This document shows positions 16,196 through 24,082 of a stretch of DNA of 41,498 nt, piece by piece. Positions within the stretch are counted from its first letter, which is position 1. Each line of letters starts with the position of its first letter. Below the pieces are notes generated by a model, which saw only the letters and a program-made list of their open reading frames with translations, ran no database searches and was not told the DNA's origin. A program made the translations under genes and the position numbers. Source of the DNA: Candidatus Thorarchaeota archaeon (GTDB taxonomy: Archaea; Asgardarchaeota; Thorarchaeia; Thorarchaeales; Thorarchaeaceae); the NCBI GenBank assembly GCA_016840385.1, contig JAEOSL010000016.1, positions 1 through 41,498 on the forward strand, given 5' to 3'.

Positions 16196-16572
16196 GCGTC
16201 GAAAGAATTGCAGTAACTGCAGATATTGATAATGGACTTGATAGTCCTGTGAGTGGACATTTTGGGCACTGTAAAGCATTCATTGTGTCTACTATTGAAG
16301 ATGGAAAGATAATAGAGGTAGAGAGCGTACCCAATGGTGGCCACACAAGCTGTGCAGAACCAGTGAATAAACTTGCAAGCTTAGGTGTTAATGTTCTGAT
16401 TACTATGGGTATGGGTGGAAGACCTTACATGGCAGCTCAACAAGTTGGACTTGCAGTTGTCAAAAGTAGTGGCGGTACAGTTGGAGAAGCAATTCACAGC
16501 TACATAGCAGGACGTCATGAGATGATGAGTCGAGACGGTCTCTGTGGTGGGGGCGGAGGACACAATCATTAG
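16192..16572 (+). CDS. NifX/NifB-associated dinitrogenase iron-molybdenum cofactor domain protein
   Basis: The 126-residue protein is a compact RNase H-like Fe-Mo-co-binding domain: RIAVTADIDNGLDSPVSGHFGHCKAF at the start, NKLASLGVNVLITMGMGGRPYMAAQQVGLAVV in the middle, and a metal-binding-looking tail (CGGGGGHNH). Family members bind iron-sulfur or Fe-Mo cofactor precursors; in non-diazotrophs like this probably is (no nif genes in the window), the role is unknown and may be in Fe-S or metal handling. The ATG overlaps the stop of the DUF134 regulator by four bases. The next gene, DUF424, is convergent, 26 bases away. Confidence 0.88.
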   Translation: MSVERIAVTADIDNGLDSPVSGHFGHCKAFIVSTIEDGKIIEVESVPNGGHTSCAEPVNKLASLGVNVLITMGMGGRPYMAAQQVGLAVVKSSGGTVGEAIHSYIAGRHEMMSRDGLCGGGGGHNH

Positions 16573-16598
16573 ATTGTGAATCCGTTTATTCTAAAATT

Positions 16599-16898
16599 CT
16601 AAAGCTTGACCCACTGTGCGTGAGGATGGCCCTCGATAAAGAGAATAGCCTGCTCATGCACAAGGCCAGCATTTACTGCAGTCTGAACTGCTTTCTTTCC
16701 AACCATGTTGGCAATTGTTGCTTTTTGAAGATGATTGATACAATCTGTGGAATTCACAAGTTCTCCACCATAGAATTCTTTGCTCACCTTGAACTTAATC
16801 GCTCCATCGATGAGAGTCTTTCCTAATAGTGGCTTATCGCAGATGGCAACAACATAATGATCATGTGTTTCTTTTACACGCATGTACACTTTTGGCAT
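16599..16898 (-). CDS. DUF424 archaeal protein
   Basis: The 99-residue protein matches DUF424 closely: MPKVYMRVKETHDHYVVAICDKPLLGKTL, then KVSKEFYGGELV, KATIANMVGKKAVQTAVNAGLV, and the ending IEGHPHAQWVKL. The function is unknown, but the gene is commonly found next to translation genes, especially aIF2-beta. ATG 16898 has GGAGTGAT five bases upstream. In this window its expected neighbour aIF2-beta lies 1.2 kb away, yet a 10-codon copy of the aIF2-beta 3' end sits directly before the Shine-Dalgarno of this gene, as if the two genes were once adjacent and something was inserted between them. Confidence 0.92.
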   Translation of the reverse strand: MPKVYMRVKETHDHYVVAICDKPLLGKTLIDGAIKFKVSKEFYGGELVNSTDCINHLQKATIANMVGKKAVQTAVNAGLVHEQAILFIEGHPHAQWVKL

Positions 16899-16915
16899 GC
16901 TTAATCACTCCAAAT

Positions 16916-16945
16916 TTATACAGGTCTAATGGCTGTACGTGCTCC
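16916..16945 (-). repeat. Copy C of the aIF2-beta gene 3' end (10 codons including stop)
   Basis: Read on the minus strand, this stretch translates as GARTAIRPV followed by TAA, the same last residues as aIF2-beta. It differs from the functional copy only at codon third positions (GGA for GGG, GCA for GCT, CCT for CCC) and in the stop (TAA for TGA). Upstream of it (16946-17138) I see no more similarity to aIF2-beta and no gene. The DUF424 Shine-Dalgarno begins six bases after the stop. I read it as the displaced original end of the aIF2-beta gene. Confidence 0.7.
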
Positions 16946-17138
16946 CAAAATGGGTGCTCATAGTAAAATCTGTTCTAGCCCTTATGAAGTTCTCTGTAGC
17001 GTATCAGTTTTTTCTTTCCCTAACTGCGCCGTATTATCTTCTGAGTAGTTGTGGTCGCCCAAAGGTTTCCCTCAGAGAAGCCGCGCCCTGATATCGAATG
17101 AAATTTTGTAGGAAACTCACAGTCAAGTAATCTCAAAT

Positions 17139-17579
17139 CTAATCGTCATCGTTGACCCAGGCCATGTCAGCTTTCCACGGACTGACTGATACATCACGCA
17201 CGAACTCTTCATCCTCAAGATATCCAGACAGCCACTGATTCAGAAGAGCATCTCTCAGAATTCGCTCAATTGTTTCTCTAGGTAGATTCGTTTCTCTCTG
17301 CAGTTCTGTAATGGTGACCTTCTTTCTCATGGCGGCAATCTCCACGACGTCGTATTCCTTATCTTTTGAACCTAGACCCAATAAGAACAGTCCACCGACA
17401 AACAGGAGTGATCCGAAGACAAGAAGAATCAACGAGGTTGACCTGAACAAGACATCATCCTGCATCTGAGGATCCGTGGTGGTCCAACCGAGAATCATCA
17501 CCCCAGCAAAAGCCTGCAAATTGAATGCTACTATCACTACCCACGTGCCAATTTCGGTACGGGACCGTCTTGGTGACAT
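17139..17579 (-). CDS. Two-TM membrane protein with C-terminal winged-helix-like domain
   Basis: The 146-residue protein starts with a basic segment (MSPRRSRTEIG), has two hydrophobic helices at about 12-32 and 48-69 with a short loop between them, and a cytoplasmic C-terminal part that looks like a winged helix (YDVVEIAAMRKKVTITELQRETNLPRETIERILRDALLNQWLSGYLEDEEFV). I do not recognise a named family. Such membrane-anchored winged helices may be sensors or protein-interaction modules. ATG 17579 is clear. The gene lies between copies B and C of the aIF2-beta tail, so it may be cargo of an inserted element; no integrase or replication gene accompanies it. Confidence 0.7.
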   Translation of the reverse strand: MSPRRSRTEIGTWVVIVAFNLQAFAGVMILGWTTTDPQMQDDVLFRSTSLILLVFGSLLFVGGLFLLGLGSKDKEYDVVEIAAMRKKVTITELQRETNLPRETIERILRDALLNQWLSGYLEDEEFVRDVSVSPWKADMAWVNDDD

Positions 17580-17661
17580 CTTCCTATACTCCCACTCTAC
17601 TAAGGGAAGCCGATGCTTTTAGAGATTTGTAACTCAAAAACAGATGCCCAAGATGGCGATT

Positions 17662-17760
17662 TCAAACTACCTCCAAAAGAGGAGTAAAGTATTCCTCATA
17701 CTCATACAGGTCGAATTGCTGTGCTAGCTCCACAGTCTTGTCTTTAGATGGATGGCTCAT
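17662..17760 (-). CDS. Possible 32-residue peptide overlapping the aIF2-beta tail copy B
   Basis: ATG 17760 begins two bases after the stop of the 37-residue membrane protein, with GGAGAG about seven bases upstream, and reads 32 codons (starting MSHPSKDKTVELAQQFDLYE) to TGA at 17662. The spacing and ribosome-binding site look real, and the acidic/aromatic second half (YEYEEYF) is protein-like. Against it: the reading frame runs through the aIF2-beta tail copy B in a different frame, so the ORF may be incidental to decaying DNA. No family recognised. Confidence 0.3.
   Translation of the reverse strand: MSHPSKDKTVELAQQFDLYEYEEYFTPLLEVV
17701..17737 (-). repeat. Copy B of the aIF2-beta gene 3' end
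   Basis: By hand alignment 28 of 37 bases match the functional gene end at 18082-18118. In the aIF2-beta frame it reads CGASTAIRPV then TGA, against CGARTAIRPV then TGA in the gene; four codons differ silently (GGA/GGG, GCA/GCC, CGA/AGA, CCT/CCC) and one changes Arg to Ser. Mostly silent change means this DNA was once translated as an aIF2-beta terminus. It separates the 37-residue and 146-residue membrane-protein genes. Confidence 0.65.
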
Positions 17761-17762
17761 TC

Positions 17763-17876
17763 TTATCTCTCCTTGATGTAATGGTATGCTATCGTGCCAA
17801 AAATTGCTGTTACTACACATACAAATAGAAAGATTAGTATTTGACCAAAAGCATTTAGTCCTTCATTGATACTCAT
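17763..17876 (-). CDS. 37-residue single-TM small protein
   Basis: From ATG 17876 the protein is MSINEGLNAFG followed by a hydrophobic helix (QILIFLFVCVVTAIFGTIAY, 12-31) and a short basic end (HYIKER). The frame is open further upstream, but the ATG at 17876 is chosen because GAGGAG lies eight bases before it and the upstream part is a Lys/Arg/Asn-rich run without protein character. No family recognised; it resembles small membrane subunits or regulators in size. It lies between copies A and B of the aIF2-beta tail and immediately precedes a possible 32-residue peptide. The 18002-18082 stretch after aIF2-beta holds no gene. Confidence 0.6.
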   Translation of the reverse strand: MSINEGLNAFGQILIFLFVCVVTAIFGTIAYHYIKER

Positions 17877-18082
17877 TCTTCGTTCTCCTCGTCTACCATT
17901 TACCAGTTTTTTCTTTCTGCTTCTTGTGGTGTTCATGGTGTTCCTTCTGAGATTTGAACAACCTGAGATTAGATCGGCGATTGTTTTTCTTATCACCGTC
18001 TAGGATAGAAGTTGAATCTCTTCTCTGAATTTGGATTCAATCTGAACTACTCTTCCACTCAATGAGTTGATTAGACATCTTC

Positions 18083-18496
18083 TCATACGGGTCTAATGGC
18101 TGTACGAGCCCCACACGCACTACAGACTAATTTATACTGCTTTTTATCTTTTAGAATCTCAGTATCAGGGCGTGTACAGACTGGACAGGTGACGTAGGCG
18201 TCAATGTAACGGTCGAGAAGATCGCTAATTGCATCAGGCATAAATTTACCATTGAAGATAGCAATACCACCTTCCATGCTTCCTGCGGTTCCTAATTGGC
18301 CAGAAACAAACTTGATAACTTCCCTACCTGGGCGGTTCAAGACGTTTATGATGTCCTGGAAATTCTGCCAGAGACTTCGGTTACCTTGAACGATTACCTG
18401 AACTTTAGGTACCTTGAATCTCTCGCCTGATTTCTTGAATGCATCTTCTGGAACTTGCGACCTTGCACGTTCTAGAAGGCTATCATAGTCGTCCAT
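18083..18496 (-). CDS. eif2b: Translation initiation factor aIF2 beta subunit
   Basis: The 137-residue protein is a standard aIF2-beta: N-terminal helix (MDDYDSLLERARSQVPE), the central alpha-beta fold (VQVIVQGNRSLWQNFQDIINVLNRPGREVIKFVSGQLGTAGS...AIFNGKF), and a C-terminal zinc ribbon with CPVCTRPDTEILKDKKQYKLVCSACG. It is one of three subunits of the factor that brings initiator Met-tRNA to the ribosome. ATG 18496 has GAGGAAAAT upstream. The last ten codons (18083-18112), plus a few bases on either side, recur at 17701-17737 and 16916-16945. The upstream RPA32-like gene is 54 bases away on the same strand. Confidence 0.97.
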   Translation of the reverse strand: MDDYDSLLERARSQVPEDAFKKSGERFKVPKVQVIVQGNRSLWQNFQDIINVLNRPGREVIKFVSGQLGTAGSMEGGIAIFNGKFMPDAISDLLDRYIDAYVTCPVCTRPDTEILKDKKQYKLVCSACGARTAIRPV

Positions 18497-18550
18497 ACTT
18501 AATTTTCCTCGTTAACGCTATTGAAGGTATTGCTCTGGCTTCTTCGTGAA

Positions 18551-19261
18551 TTATGCTGTTGCAGGAAGATAGCAGGAGGGGGTTATCTCGTTGATGAAGC
18601 CATCCTCAATGAGTTTGAAGATTTTTGTTTGAGTATCAATAGCATCCTTTCCCTTTTCTTCAAAGAATGCTACAATGTCCTTCAGATTCACTCCCTTAGG
18701 TGTAGCATGTAGCTCAATGTAGCTGAGTATCTGTTTAATGGGACCAGTCAAAGAGGAGGATGTTGGTCCACCTACGATTGTAGTCAGTTGTTGCTGACCC
18801 TCATCACTACTAACATCGGTTGTAATTCCACTACGGGTGAGAATTGCTTGGTATCGTTCTAAGAGATGAAGTCCCATATAGTTAGGATCTGTGACTTCTT
18901 TGACTATCTCTGGGACGAGAAATATCTCATTCTCATACTTGGGATCCTTACTCTTGCGAACTTTGCCTATGACTAGAGCTAGAATGTCTTCCTTGACTCC
19001 TTCAAGTAGGACAGCTTCTTCCTCTCCCCACACCTTGACGTTGATAGTATCCGTTCCATCATCAAGTGTGATACTCGTGAACCTCTTCCCACCCTCAGCA
19101 TTAGCTTCTTTGTTGAACTTGCTAACAACAAACCCAACAACCACTACTCTACGAAGTTCAACTCCGTAAGAAGATGTTACATGAGGACCATTATCTTCTC
19201 CAAACGTACCATTCACAATATCAGAGATGGAGGCTCTGACAGCGGTCATTCTTTTTCGCAT
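18551..19261 (-). CDS. RPA32-like OB-fold/winged-helix single-strand DNA-binding protein
   Basis: The 236-residue protein has an OB fold at about 30-140 (YGVELRRVVVVGFVVSKFN, then TSITLDDGTDTINVKVWGEEEAVLLEGVKEDILALVIGKVRKS) and a C-terminal winged helix from about 175 (IKQILSYIELHATPKGVNLKDIVAFFEEKGKDAIDTQTKIFKLIEDGFI). This is the layout of RPA32 and of archaeal RPA2/RPA-associated proteins that bind ssDNA and recruit repair or replication partners. ATG 19261 has GGTGA about ten bases upstream; Met5 is an alternative start. FEN1, at 22.4-23.4 kb, is on the same strand, with two secreted-protein genes in between. Confidence 0.85.
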   Translation of the reverse strand: MRKRMTAVRASISDIVNGTFGEDNGPHVTSSYGVELRRVVVVGFVVSKFNKEANAEGGKRFTSITLDDGTDTINVKVWGEEEAVLLEGVKEDILALVIGKVRKSKDPKYENEIFLVPEIVKEVTDPNYMGLHLLERYQAILTRSGITTDVSSDEGQQQLTTIVGGPTSSSLTGPIKQILSYIELHATPKGVNLKDIVAFFEEKGKDAIDTQTKIFKLIEDGFINEITPSCYLPATA

Positions 19262-19389
19262 TTGTGGGATTCACCTTTTCCCTTGGTATAGAATAGGTCA
19301 GTCACTATTTATGGGTAGCTAACTCTCCGAAACGAATAGACTCCTAATTATAGACCACGAGATTGACATGACCTCTACAGGCTTGGGTT

Positions 19390-21012
19390 CTAACTTGCTT
19401 GTTCCTTCGGTGTATGAAATCGATCTTTCTGTGAATATATCAATACTGAGGCAATTATAATGATGAATCCGACTGGAATCATTTCATATGGGATTTGAAA
19501 AACTGGTACATTAGGAAATCTATCAATGCTCTGAGCTTCTCCAGGAATTGTATATGGGCCAGGCCCCTGGTAATCGCTCCAGATGTTTCCCCTGCTTATA
19601 CCATCGTCCCAGACATTGAAGATACCATCATCAACTGCATTCTTATCTGTGTTCGAAATGAAGGAATTCCAATAGATCAAGTTATGTGATGTTGTCGAGC
19701 TCAATAAGATTCCAATCTCATTCTCATGCACGATGTTATTGGTAAATAGAGTGTAGTTTGATGATGATAGCTCAACACCCACTTCATTTCCAAAGATATC
19801 ATTTTCAGACAGTGAGCAATTATTCGACATGTAGATTGAAACGCCTATCCTATTATGCGATATTGTGTTTTCAATAAAATGACAACTAGTAGAAGCAACA
19901 ATTTCGATGCCACGATAGGAGTTGTTATTCATTTGAGTTCCTTCAATTCCGATTCTCTCAGAAGACGATACAGACATACCTATCTGATGTTCATCTATGC
20001 TACCATTTACAATGGTACAATTATACGAGTTTTCGATATTGACACCTACCATTGAATTATTCTTGGAAACAATATCAGACAGAGTGCAATCTGCAGAATT
20101 AATAATCTGTACTCCCATCGAAAGGTTTTGAAATATTCCACCGCTAACCATTGTTCTTGTTACATTAACAAATATCAACTGAGAATAAAGAGCGCCATCG
20201 ATAATTGAGTCACAAGTATCTCTGAAGTAACCGAGCATCTTTCCATTGAAATAATTATCATAAATCTGATGAAGCCAATGAGTTAGATTGCTACTATAAA
20301 TATTCAATCCTTCTATAAGCCCGAAGTTGTGTCCTACTGTACAATTAGTAGAATATGAAAGAACAATCCCGCTCACGAAATTTCCAAGAACCAAACACTT
20401 CCTAGAATTATGGATATAAATCTCATCTCTTCCACGATTTCCTGTTACTGTATTGTTGGAAACAACATTGTTGTTACAGGAATCAATAACAATTTCATGC
20501 CATGTGTCTTCGATTGTATTGTTACGGAACACATTTTCAGTGCTCTGTAGGTCGACTATCCCACTTCCAAGACCCGACATTGTGGACAATTCGATAGTTC
20601 CATGAGTTACATTTCTCAGATATACACCAGTTCCATGATGAGTGAGCAGCCATGAAAACGAACAATTTCGGATGACAAAATAACTGCTGGTGTTGGATAT
20701 CTTGACGCAATCATCATCTGACATAATTGCAAGTCCTTCAATTAGGTAAGGGTTTGATATGCTCCCATTTCCAGGCCATCCTTGTGATATGAAATCGCTG
20801 TCCGAAGCAATTGTAATACTCTCATGAACTACATAGTTACTAGGAATTGCAATAGATCTACTCTCCTGTAAACCGGTTGAAAATGAAGATGCCTGTTTGG
20901 ATGATCCCATAACCAAGAATATGCAGAAGATTAGCACAATCACTCCTCGATATTTTGTGGAGGAATAGAATTCCTTTGATTCTTGGTGATTCTTATTCAT
21001 CCTAACCAGCAT
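19390..21012 (-). CDS. Secreted/anchored NosD-type right-handed beta-helix protein
   Basis: The 540-residue protein has an N-terminal hydrophobic segment (GVIVLIFCIFLVMGS, about 24-38), many degenerate ~22-residue parallel beta-helix repeats rich in Asn/Ser (for example VVSNNTVTGN, FIENTISHN, LSENDIFGNEVGVEL), a terminal module (NVWDDGISRGNIWSDYQGPG) typical of NosD-like proteins, and a C-terminal membrane helix (MIPVGFIIIIASVLIYS) with a basic tail. It is therefore an extracellular carbohydrate-binding or -cleaving type fold tethered to the membrane; archaea encode many such proteins of unknown substrate. ATG 21012 is backed by AAGGA six bases upstream; Met5 is possible. It lies 25 bases downstream of the clan CD peptidase-like gene. 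Confidence 0.85.
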   Translation of the reverse strand: MLVRMNKNHQESKEFYSSTKYRGVIVLIFCIFLVMGSSKQASSFSTGLQESRSIAIPSNYVVHESITIASDSDFISQGWPGNGSISNPYLIEGLAIMSDDDCVKISNTSSYFVIRNCSFSWLLTHHGTGVYLRNVTHGTIELSTMSGLGSGIVDLQSTENVFRNNTIEDTWHEIVIDSCNNNVVSNNTVTGNRGRDEIYIHNSRKCLVLGNFVSGIVLSYSTNCTVGHNFGLIEGLNIYSSNLTHWLHQIYDNYFNGKMLGYFRDTCDSIIDGALYSQLIFVNVTRTMVSGGIFQNLSMGVQIINSADCTLSDIVSKNNSMVGVNIENSYNCTIVNGSIDEHQIGMSVSSSERIGIEGTQMNNNSYRGIEIVASTSCHFIENTISHNRIGVSIYMSNNCSLSENDIFGNEVGVELSSSNYTLFTNNIVHENEIGILLSSTTSHNLIYWNSFISNTDKNAVDDGIFNVWDDGISRGNIWSDYQGPGPYTIPGEAQSIDRFPNVPVFQIPYEMIPVGFIIIIASVLIYSQKDRFHTPKEQAS

Positions 21013-21037
21013 CGTATTCCTTGTATATCAATCATAC

Positions 21038-22288
21038 CTAGTTGGGCAAAGTTCGAACACCGCACGATGTGTAATAACAATCAAATTCGAACCCACCCCA
21101 TGAGTGAGCAAGTGCATAGTCTATGTCTGTGTTACCTATAGCAAGATTGGTTCCCCAGAATTGCTCGATAAACAGATTTTGATTTAAACCGGGTGTAACA
21201 GGACTTCCAACATATGCACGAGCATTGTAATCCATAAATGCATCGCCCATAGTAGTAGAATAGAGGCTATAACATGAAAGAATAGTGATGATACAGGAAT
21301 CAGGAAGACAGTAGTAAGTATCTGTTGATATCCAGCAACTTGTAATATCACTAGCATACACATCACCACCAAAACACCTCCAAAATACGTCTTGGGTTCC
21401 AGTATAATTACCATGTGCATTCACCATATATGCACCAATCGTTTTAGAGTACCAATCTGGTTTGTAATAGTATTTCTTTGAACAGAACTTCAAATCAGAC
21501 TTTACTTGTGAAATTGTGGGATCTCTACGAGTTAATTCGTGTGTAATCCAACTATTGGCAATTAGAACTTGTCCAATATCTAGAATCCAATTACTCTCAG
21601 CTTCAGTCATAAAATGGTTGAGAAAATATATTCTGGGTTCACGAGGTGGAGGCCCCGCCGGTATAAATGGACCAGTCACCTTCGATACAGAATCTTGAAG
21701 GCCTCGCACCTGGGGAACAGTGGATGGTGCATTCTCATTTTCAAACCATTCTGCAATTGTCCTATTTCTAATTTCATTCGATTTGCATTGAACATATGAA
21801 TCAAGCAACGACCTTATTTCTATGAGTCCTATTGTTTCACTGTCAATAAGCACATGAGCGGAGTATTGAATTTCATCATATTCCGTTGCAACATAAAGGG
21901 ACAATGACTTGTTATTCAGGAATCTAATACTAAGAAATGTTCCCTCATAATAGTCGCTAATATCTAGAGTTACGATTTGCTTTCTATCCGGTAATATCGA
22001 AACTTTCTTGACTATGGGAACATTCTCTGACTCCTTTTCTAAACATGAGAGATAATTGAAACAAAGATGAATGTCACAATATCCATCAGACTTAACTCTA
22101 AGCGTAATTTCTCCATCTACATTCAAATTAACAGTCATTGACTCATGGTCAATACTTGTGCCAACCAGAGATGAAGTAATAATTACATCTGATTCCATTC
22201 CATCGCCCAATTCTTGACTGGCAATAGCAAAAGGAATCGAACCAAGAATTACAATAATTAGCATACACCCAATCCAACGTCCACGCAT
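21038..22288 (-). CDS. Secreted putative clan CD (caspase/gingipain-fold) cysteine peptidase
   Basis: The 416-residue protein begins with a signal peptide (WIGCMLIIVILGSIPFAIAS, 5-24), followed by a beta-rich pre-domain (30-150). The C-terminal ~200 residues show the clan CD signature: a strand ending in His-Gly (YMVNAHGNYTG, His292) and a second strand ending in Ser-Cys (CIITILSCYSL, Cys339), then MGDAFMDYNARAYVGSP...FIEQFWGTNL...IDYALAHS, which is the usual layout after the catalytic Cys in C25/C14-like proteins. It also has many Cys (CNYLSCL, CYYTSCG) compatible with extracellular disulfides. Target unknown; protein maturation or surface processing would fit. ATG 22288. No transmembrane anchor other than the signal is seen, so it may be released. 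Confidence 0.6.
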   Translation of the reverse strand: MRGRWIGCMLIIVILGSIPFAIASQELGDGMESDVIITSSLVGTSIDHESMTVNLNVDGEITLRVKSDGYCDIHLCFNYLSCLEKESENVPIVKKVSILPDRKQIVTLDISDYYEGTFLSIRFLNNKSLSLYVATEYDEIQYSAHVLIDSETIGLIEIRSLLDSYVQCKSNEIRNRTIAEWFENENAPSTVPQVRGLQDSVSKVTGPFIPAGPPPREPRIYFLNHFMTEAESNWILDIGQVLIANSWITHELTRRDPTISQVKSDLKFCSKKYYYKPDWYSKTIGAYMVNAHGNYTGTQDVFWRCFGGDVYASDITSCWISTDTYYCLPDSCIITILSCYSLYSTTMGDAFMDYNARAYVGSPVTPGLNQNLFIEQFWGTNLAIGNTDIDYALAHSWGGFEFDCYYTSCGVRTLPN

Positions 22289-22359
22289 ATTACGAAACCC
22301 TCACGTCTATATTCGACTCGTTCTGTTATATACTCATGCAATCCTTTCATATTGAGCAA

Positions 22360-23394
22360 TCAGAAGAAATCAGAAAGCGAGCTTTGATGAATGGACCCCC
22401 GTATCTCCTCTAGTGCAGTCTGAAGTCGTTTAAGGGACTTCTCAATTCTACTCTCACTAAAATCATGTTCTTTACAGAGGATTCTCTTAATCTCGTCAGG
22501 TTGCGGGGCAGACCATGTGGGATTCTCCAGCTTCATCTTTGGTGGATTCAGAAAGATGTTTCGAATCTCATCATATGGAAAATCGAATTTTTCTCCTTTC
22601 TCTTCTTCAATAGCTTCAAGAGTACCGTGCTTCTTGATTAGTTTTAGAGCGGTCTTTGGGCCAACACCTTTGACACTATCATTGTAGTCAGTACCAACCA
22701 GTATTGCAATATCGATTAATTGTTCGCGAGTAATTCCCAGTAATTCGAGGTTCTGGTCTAATAGAATCAACTCAGGATCTATACTCTTGTACTTCTTAGA
22801 ACGTGAAACTCTTCGTCTACCAGAGATTGAAAGATTACGAATCATTCGAGGACAATTATAGAGTAATGAGTCATTATCCTGACTGGCACTCGCCCACACT
22901 ATTCCCTCTCGAGCCATTTGTGCAGCTACTGCTTCTCCCTCAGAGGGAGCTTGGATTACAGGAATACCAAGCGCTCGAAGAAGATCTTTACTCTCATCAA
23001 TCATGGGACCAGTGAGTCTTGAGCTAGCTTGACCTGCTTTTCGAGCATCTTCGATTCGACCCTCTTCTTTTGCTTTCTTCCATTCTACATAGGCGGCATC
23101 ACGAATATCTCGTCTACGTTGGACTTCAGCAGCCTTCAGTTTCGGTGCTTTTCCATCATAAACGTAAACTGGATTAATTCCATTCTCAAGGAGATTGATA
23201 TTACGATAGAACATACCACTGAGGTGACTGGTCACTCGCCCCTGCCTATCAGATAATGGTGTACCATCAGGCTGACGAATTGTTGCCAAGAAAGAATAGA
23301 TTGTGTTGAATGCATCAACTGCAAGTTCTTTTCCAGAAAGATCACTTAGTGTAAGTGTTTGCGCCTCTACAATATCAGCAAGTTTGGTACCCAT
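22360..23394 (-). CDS. fen1: Flap endonuclease 1
   Basis: The 344-residue protein has the XPG N and I regions (LAVDAFNTIYSFLATIR; IQAPSEGEAVAAQMAREG; ASQDNDSLLYNCPRM; IAILVGTDYNDSVKGVGPKTALKLI) with the conserved acidic residues for two metal ions, the helix-two-turn-helix that binds duplex DNA, and a C-terminal PCNA-interacting PIP box QSSLSDFF as its last eight residues. It removes 5' flaps in Okazaki-fragment maturation. I place the start at ATG 23394 (MGTKLADIV): Gly2 is functionally conserved in FEN1, and GGAG lies eight bases upstream; an in-frame GTG at 23403 would add three residues. Confidence 0.96.
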   Translation of the reverse strand: MGTKLADIVEAQTLTLSDLSGKELAVDAFNTIYSFLATIRQPDGTPLSDRQGRVTSHLSGMFYRNINLLENGINPVYVYDGKAPKLKAAEVQRRRDIRDAAYVEWKKAKEEGRIEDARKAGQASSRLTGPMIDESKDLLRALGIPVIQAPSEGEAVAAQMAREGIVWASASQDNDSLLYNCPRMIRNLSISGRRRVSRSKKYKSIDPELILLDQNLELLGITREQLIDIAILVGTDYNDSVKGVGPKTALKLIKKHGTLEAIEEEKGEKFDFPYDEIRNIFLNPPKMKLENPTWSAPQPDEIKRILCKEHDFSESRIEKSLKRLQTALEEIRGSIHQSSLSDFF

Positions 23395-23554
23395 ATATTC
23401 CACTCCATGAGGTCAAGTCTACAACTAATATCAGTGCGTTTTATTCTTTTCAGATGGCAGACTGCTTCGACAGATTTATAACAATTCCACAGGTCGGAGC
23501 CAAAATCGGTACTGTCTATACCGACTACAACCTTTCTGGTGATGATTGGTAACT

Positions 23555-23722
23555 ATGAAAGCTACAAGGTGTACATCCTGTCACGCGTCTGTTTCACCAC
23601 AAGAGGATGCCGTAAAATTGCAATGTCCTTCCTGCGGTGAGCACACAATCTGGCGTTGTGAATCATGCAGAAGATTCTCAAATAGATACACCTGCCCCAA
23701 CTGTGGATTTGAGGGACCATAG
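23555..23722 (+). CDS. 55-residue zinc-ribbon protein (archaeal HVO_2753-like)
   Basis: ATG 23555 begins a 55-residue protein with four CxxC pairs: RCTSCH, QCPSCG, RCESCR and TCPNCG, ending CGFEGP. The arrangement (two zinc sites, the conserved IWRCESCRRFSNRYTCPNCGFEGP order) is that of the small archaeal zinc-finger proteins encoded just before aEF1-beta, some of which bind RNA. The next gene, aEF1-beta, starts 23 bases downstream on the same strand, as in many archaea. GGTGAT at 23539-23544 and a GGT closer to the ATG may serve as ribosome-binding site. Too short to be noticed in routine scans. Confidence 0.88.
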   Translation: MKATRCTSCHASVSPQEDAVKLQCPSCGEHTIWRCESCRRFSNRYTCPNCGFEGP

Positions 23723-23745
23723 ATCCAGAGCGGAGTTGATTCTTT

Positions 23746-24012
23746 ATGGCAAGAGTTGTAATGACAATGAAAATCATGCCAGATGGCGTTGAAATAGACT
23801 TAGATAATCTACTCGATAAAATAAAGAGTGTTGTTCCAGAAGGAACCGATGTTGGTGCAGTAGAAACCCAACCAATAGCTTTTGGCCTTATAGCCATCAG
23901 AATGAATCTCGTACGAGATGAATCAATGGGTGGTACTGACGATATCGAAGAAGCAATTAGCGCCGTTGAGGGTGTTGCTCAAGTCGAAGTAGAAATGGTT
24001 TCCAGAATGTAA
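23746..24012 (+). CDS. ef1b: Elongation factor 1-beta (aEF1B nucleotide exchange factor)
   Basis: The 88-residue protein is a single ferredoxin-like fold: MARVVMTMKIMPDGVEIDLDNLLDKIKSVVP at the start, QPIAFGLIAIRMNLVRDE in the middle, and EEAISAVEGVAQVEVEMVSRM at the end. It is the GDP/GTP exchange factor for aEF1-alpha. Length is normal. It follows the zinc-ribbon gene, with which it is probably cotranscribed, and is followed by a 211-base promoter region for CDC48. Confidence 0.96.
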   Translation: MARVVMTMKIMPDGVEIDLDNLLDKIKSVVPEGTDVGAVETQPIAFGLIAIRMNLVRDESMGGTDDIEEAISAVEGVAQVEVEMVSRM

Positions 24013-24082
24013 ATAGCCCAATATTTACATCCTTTCGCGTCTTAGACTTGAATTGACTGAAAATATGCGTAATTTACACTCG

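Noticed and set aside
17018..17084. Possible small RNA from the interrupted inverted repeat CTTCTGAG / CTCAGAGAAG
   Set aside because: The stem has a bulge, no T-run or promoter lies in the matching place, and the loop is unstructured; weak evidence.
17877..17996. N-terminal extension of the 37-residue membrane protein
   Set aside because: The 40 extra residues are Lys/Arg/Asn-rich with no protein-like pattern, while ATG 17876 has a good Shine-Dalgarno.
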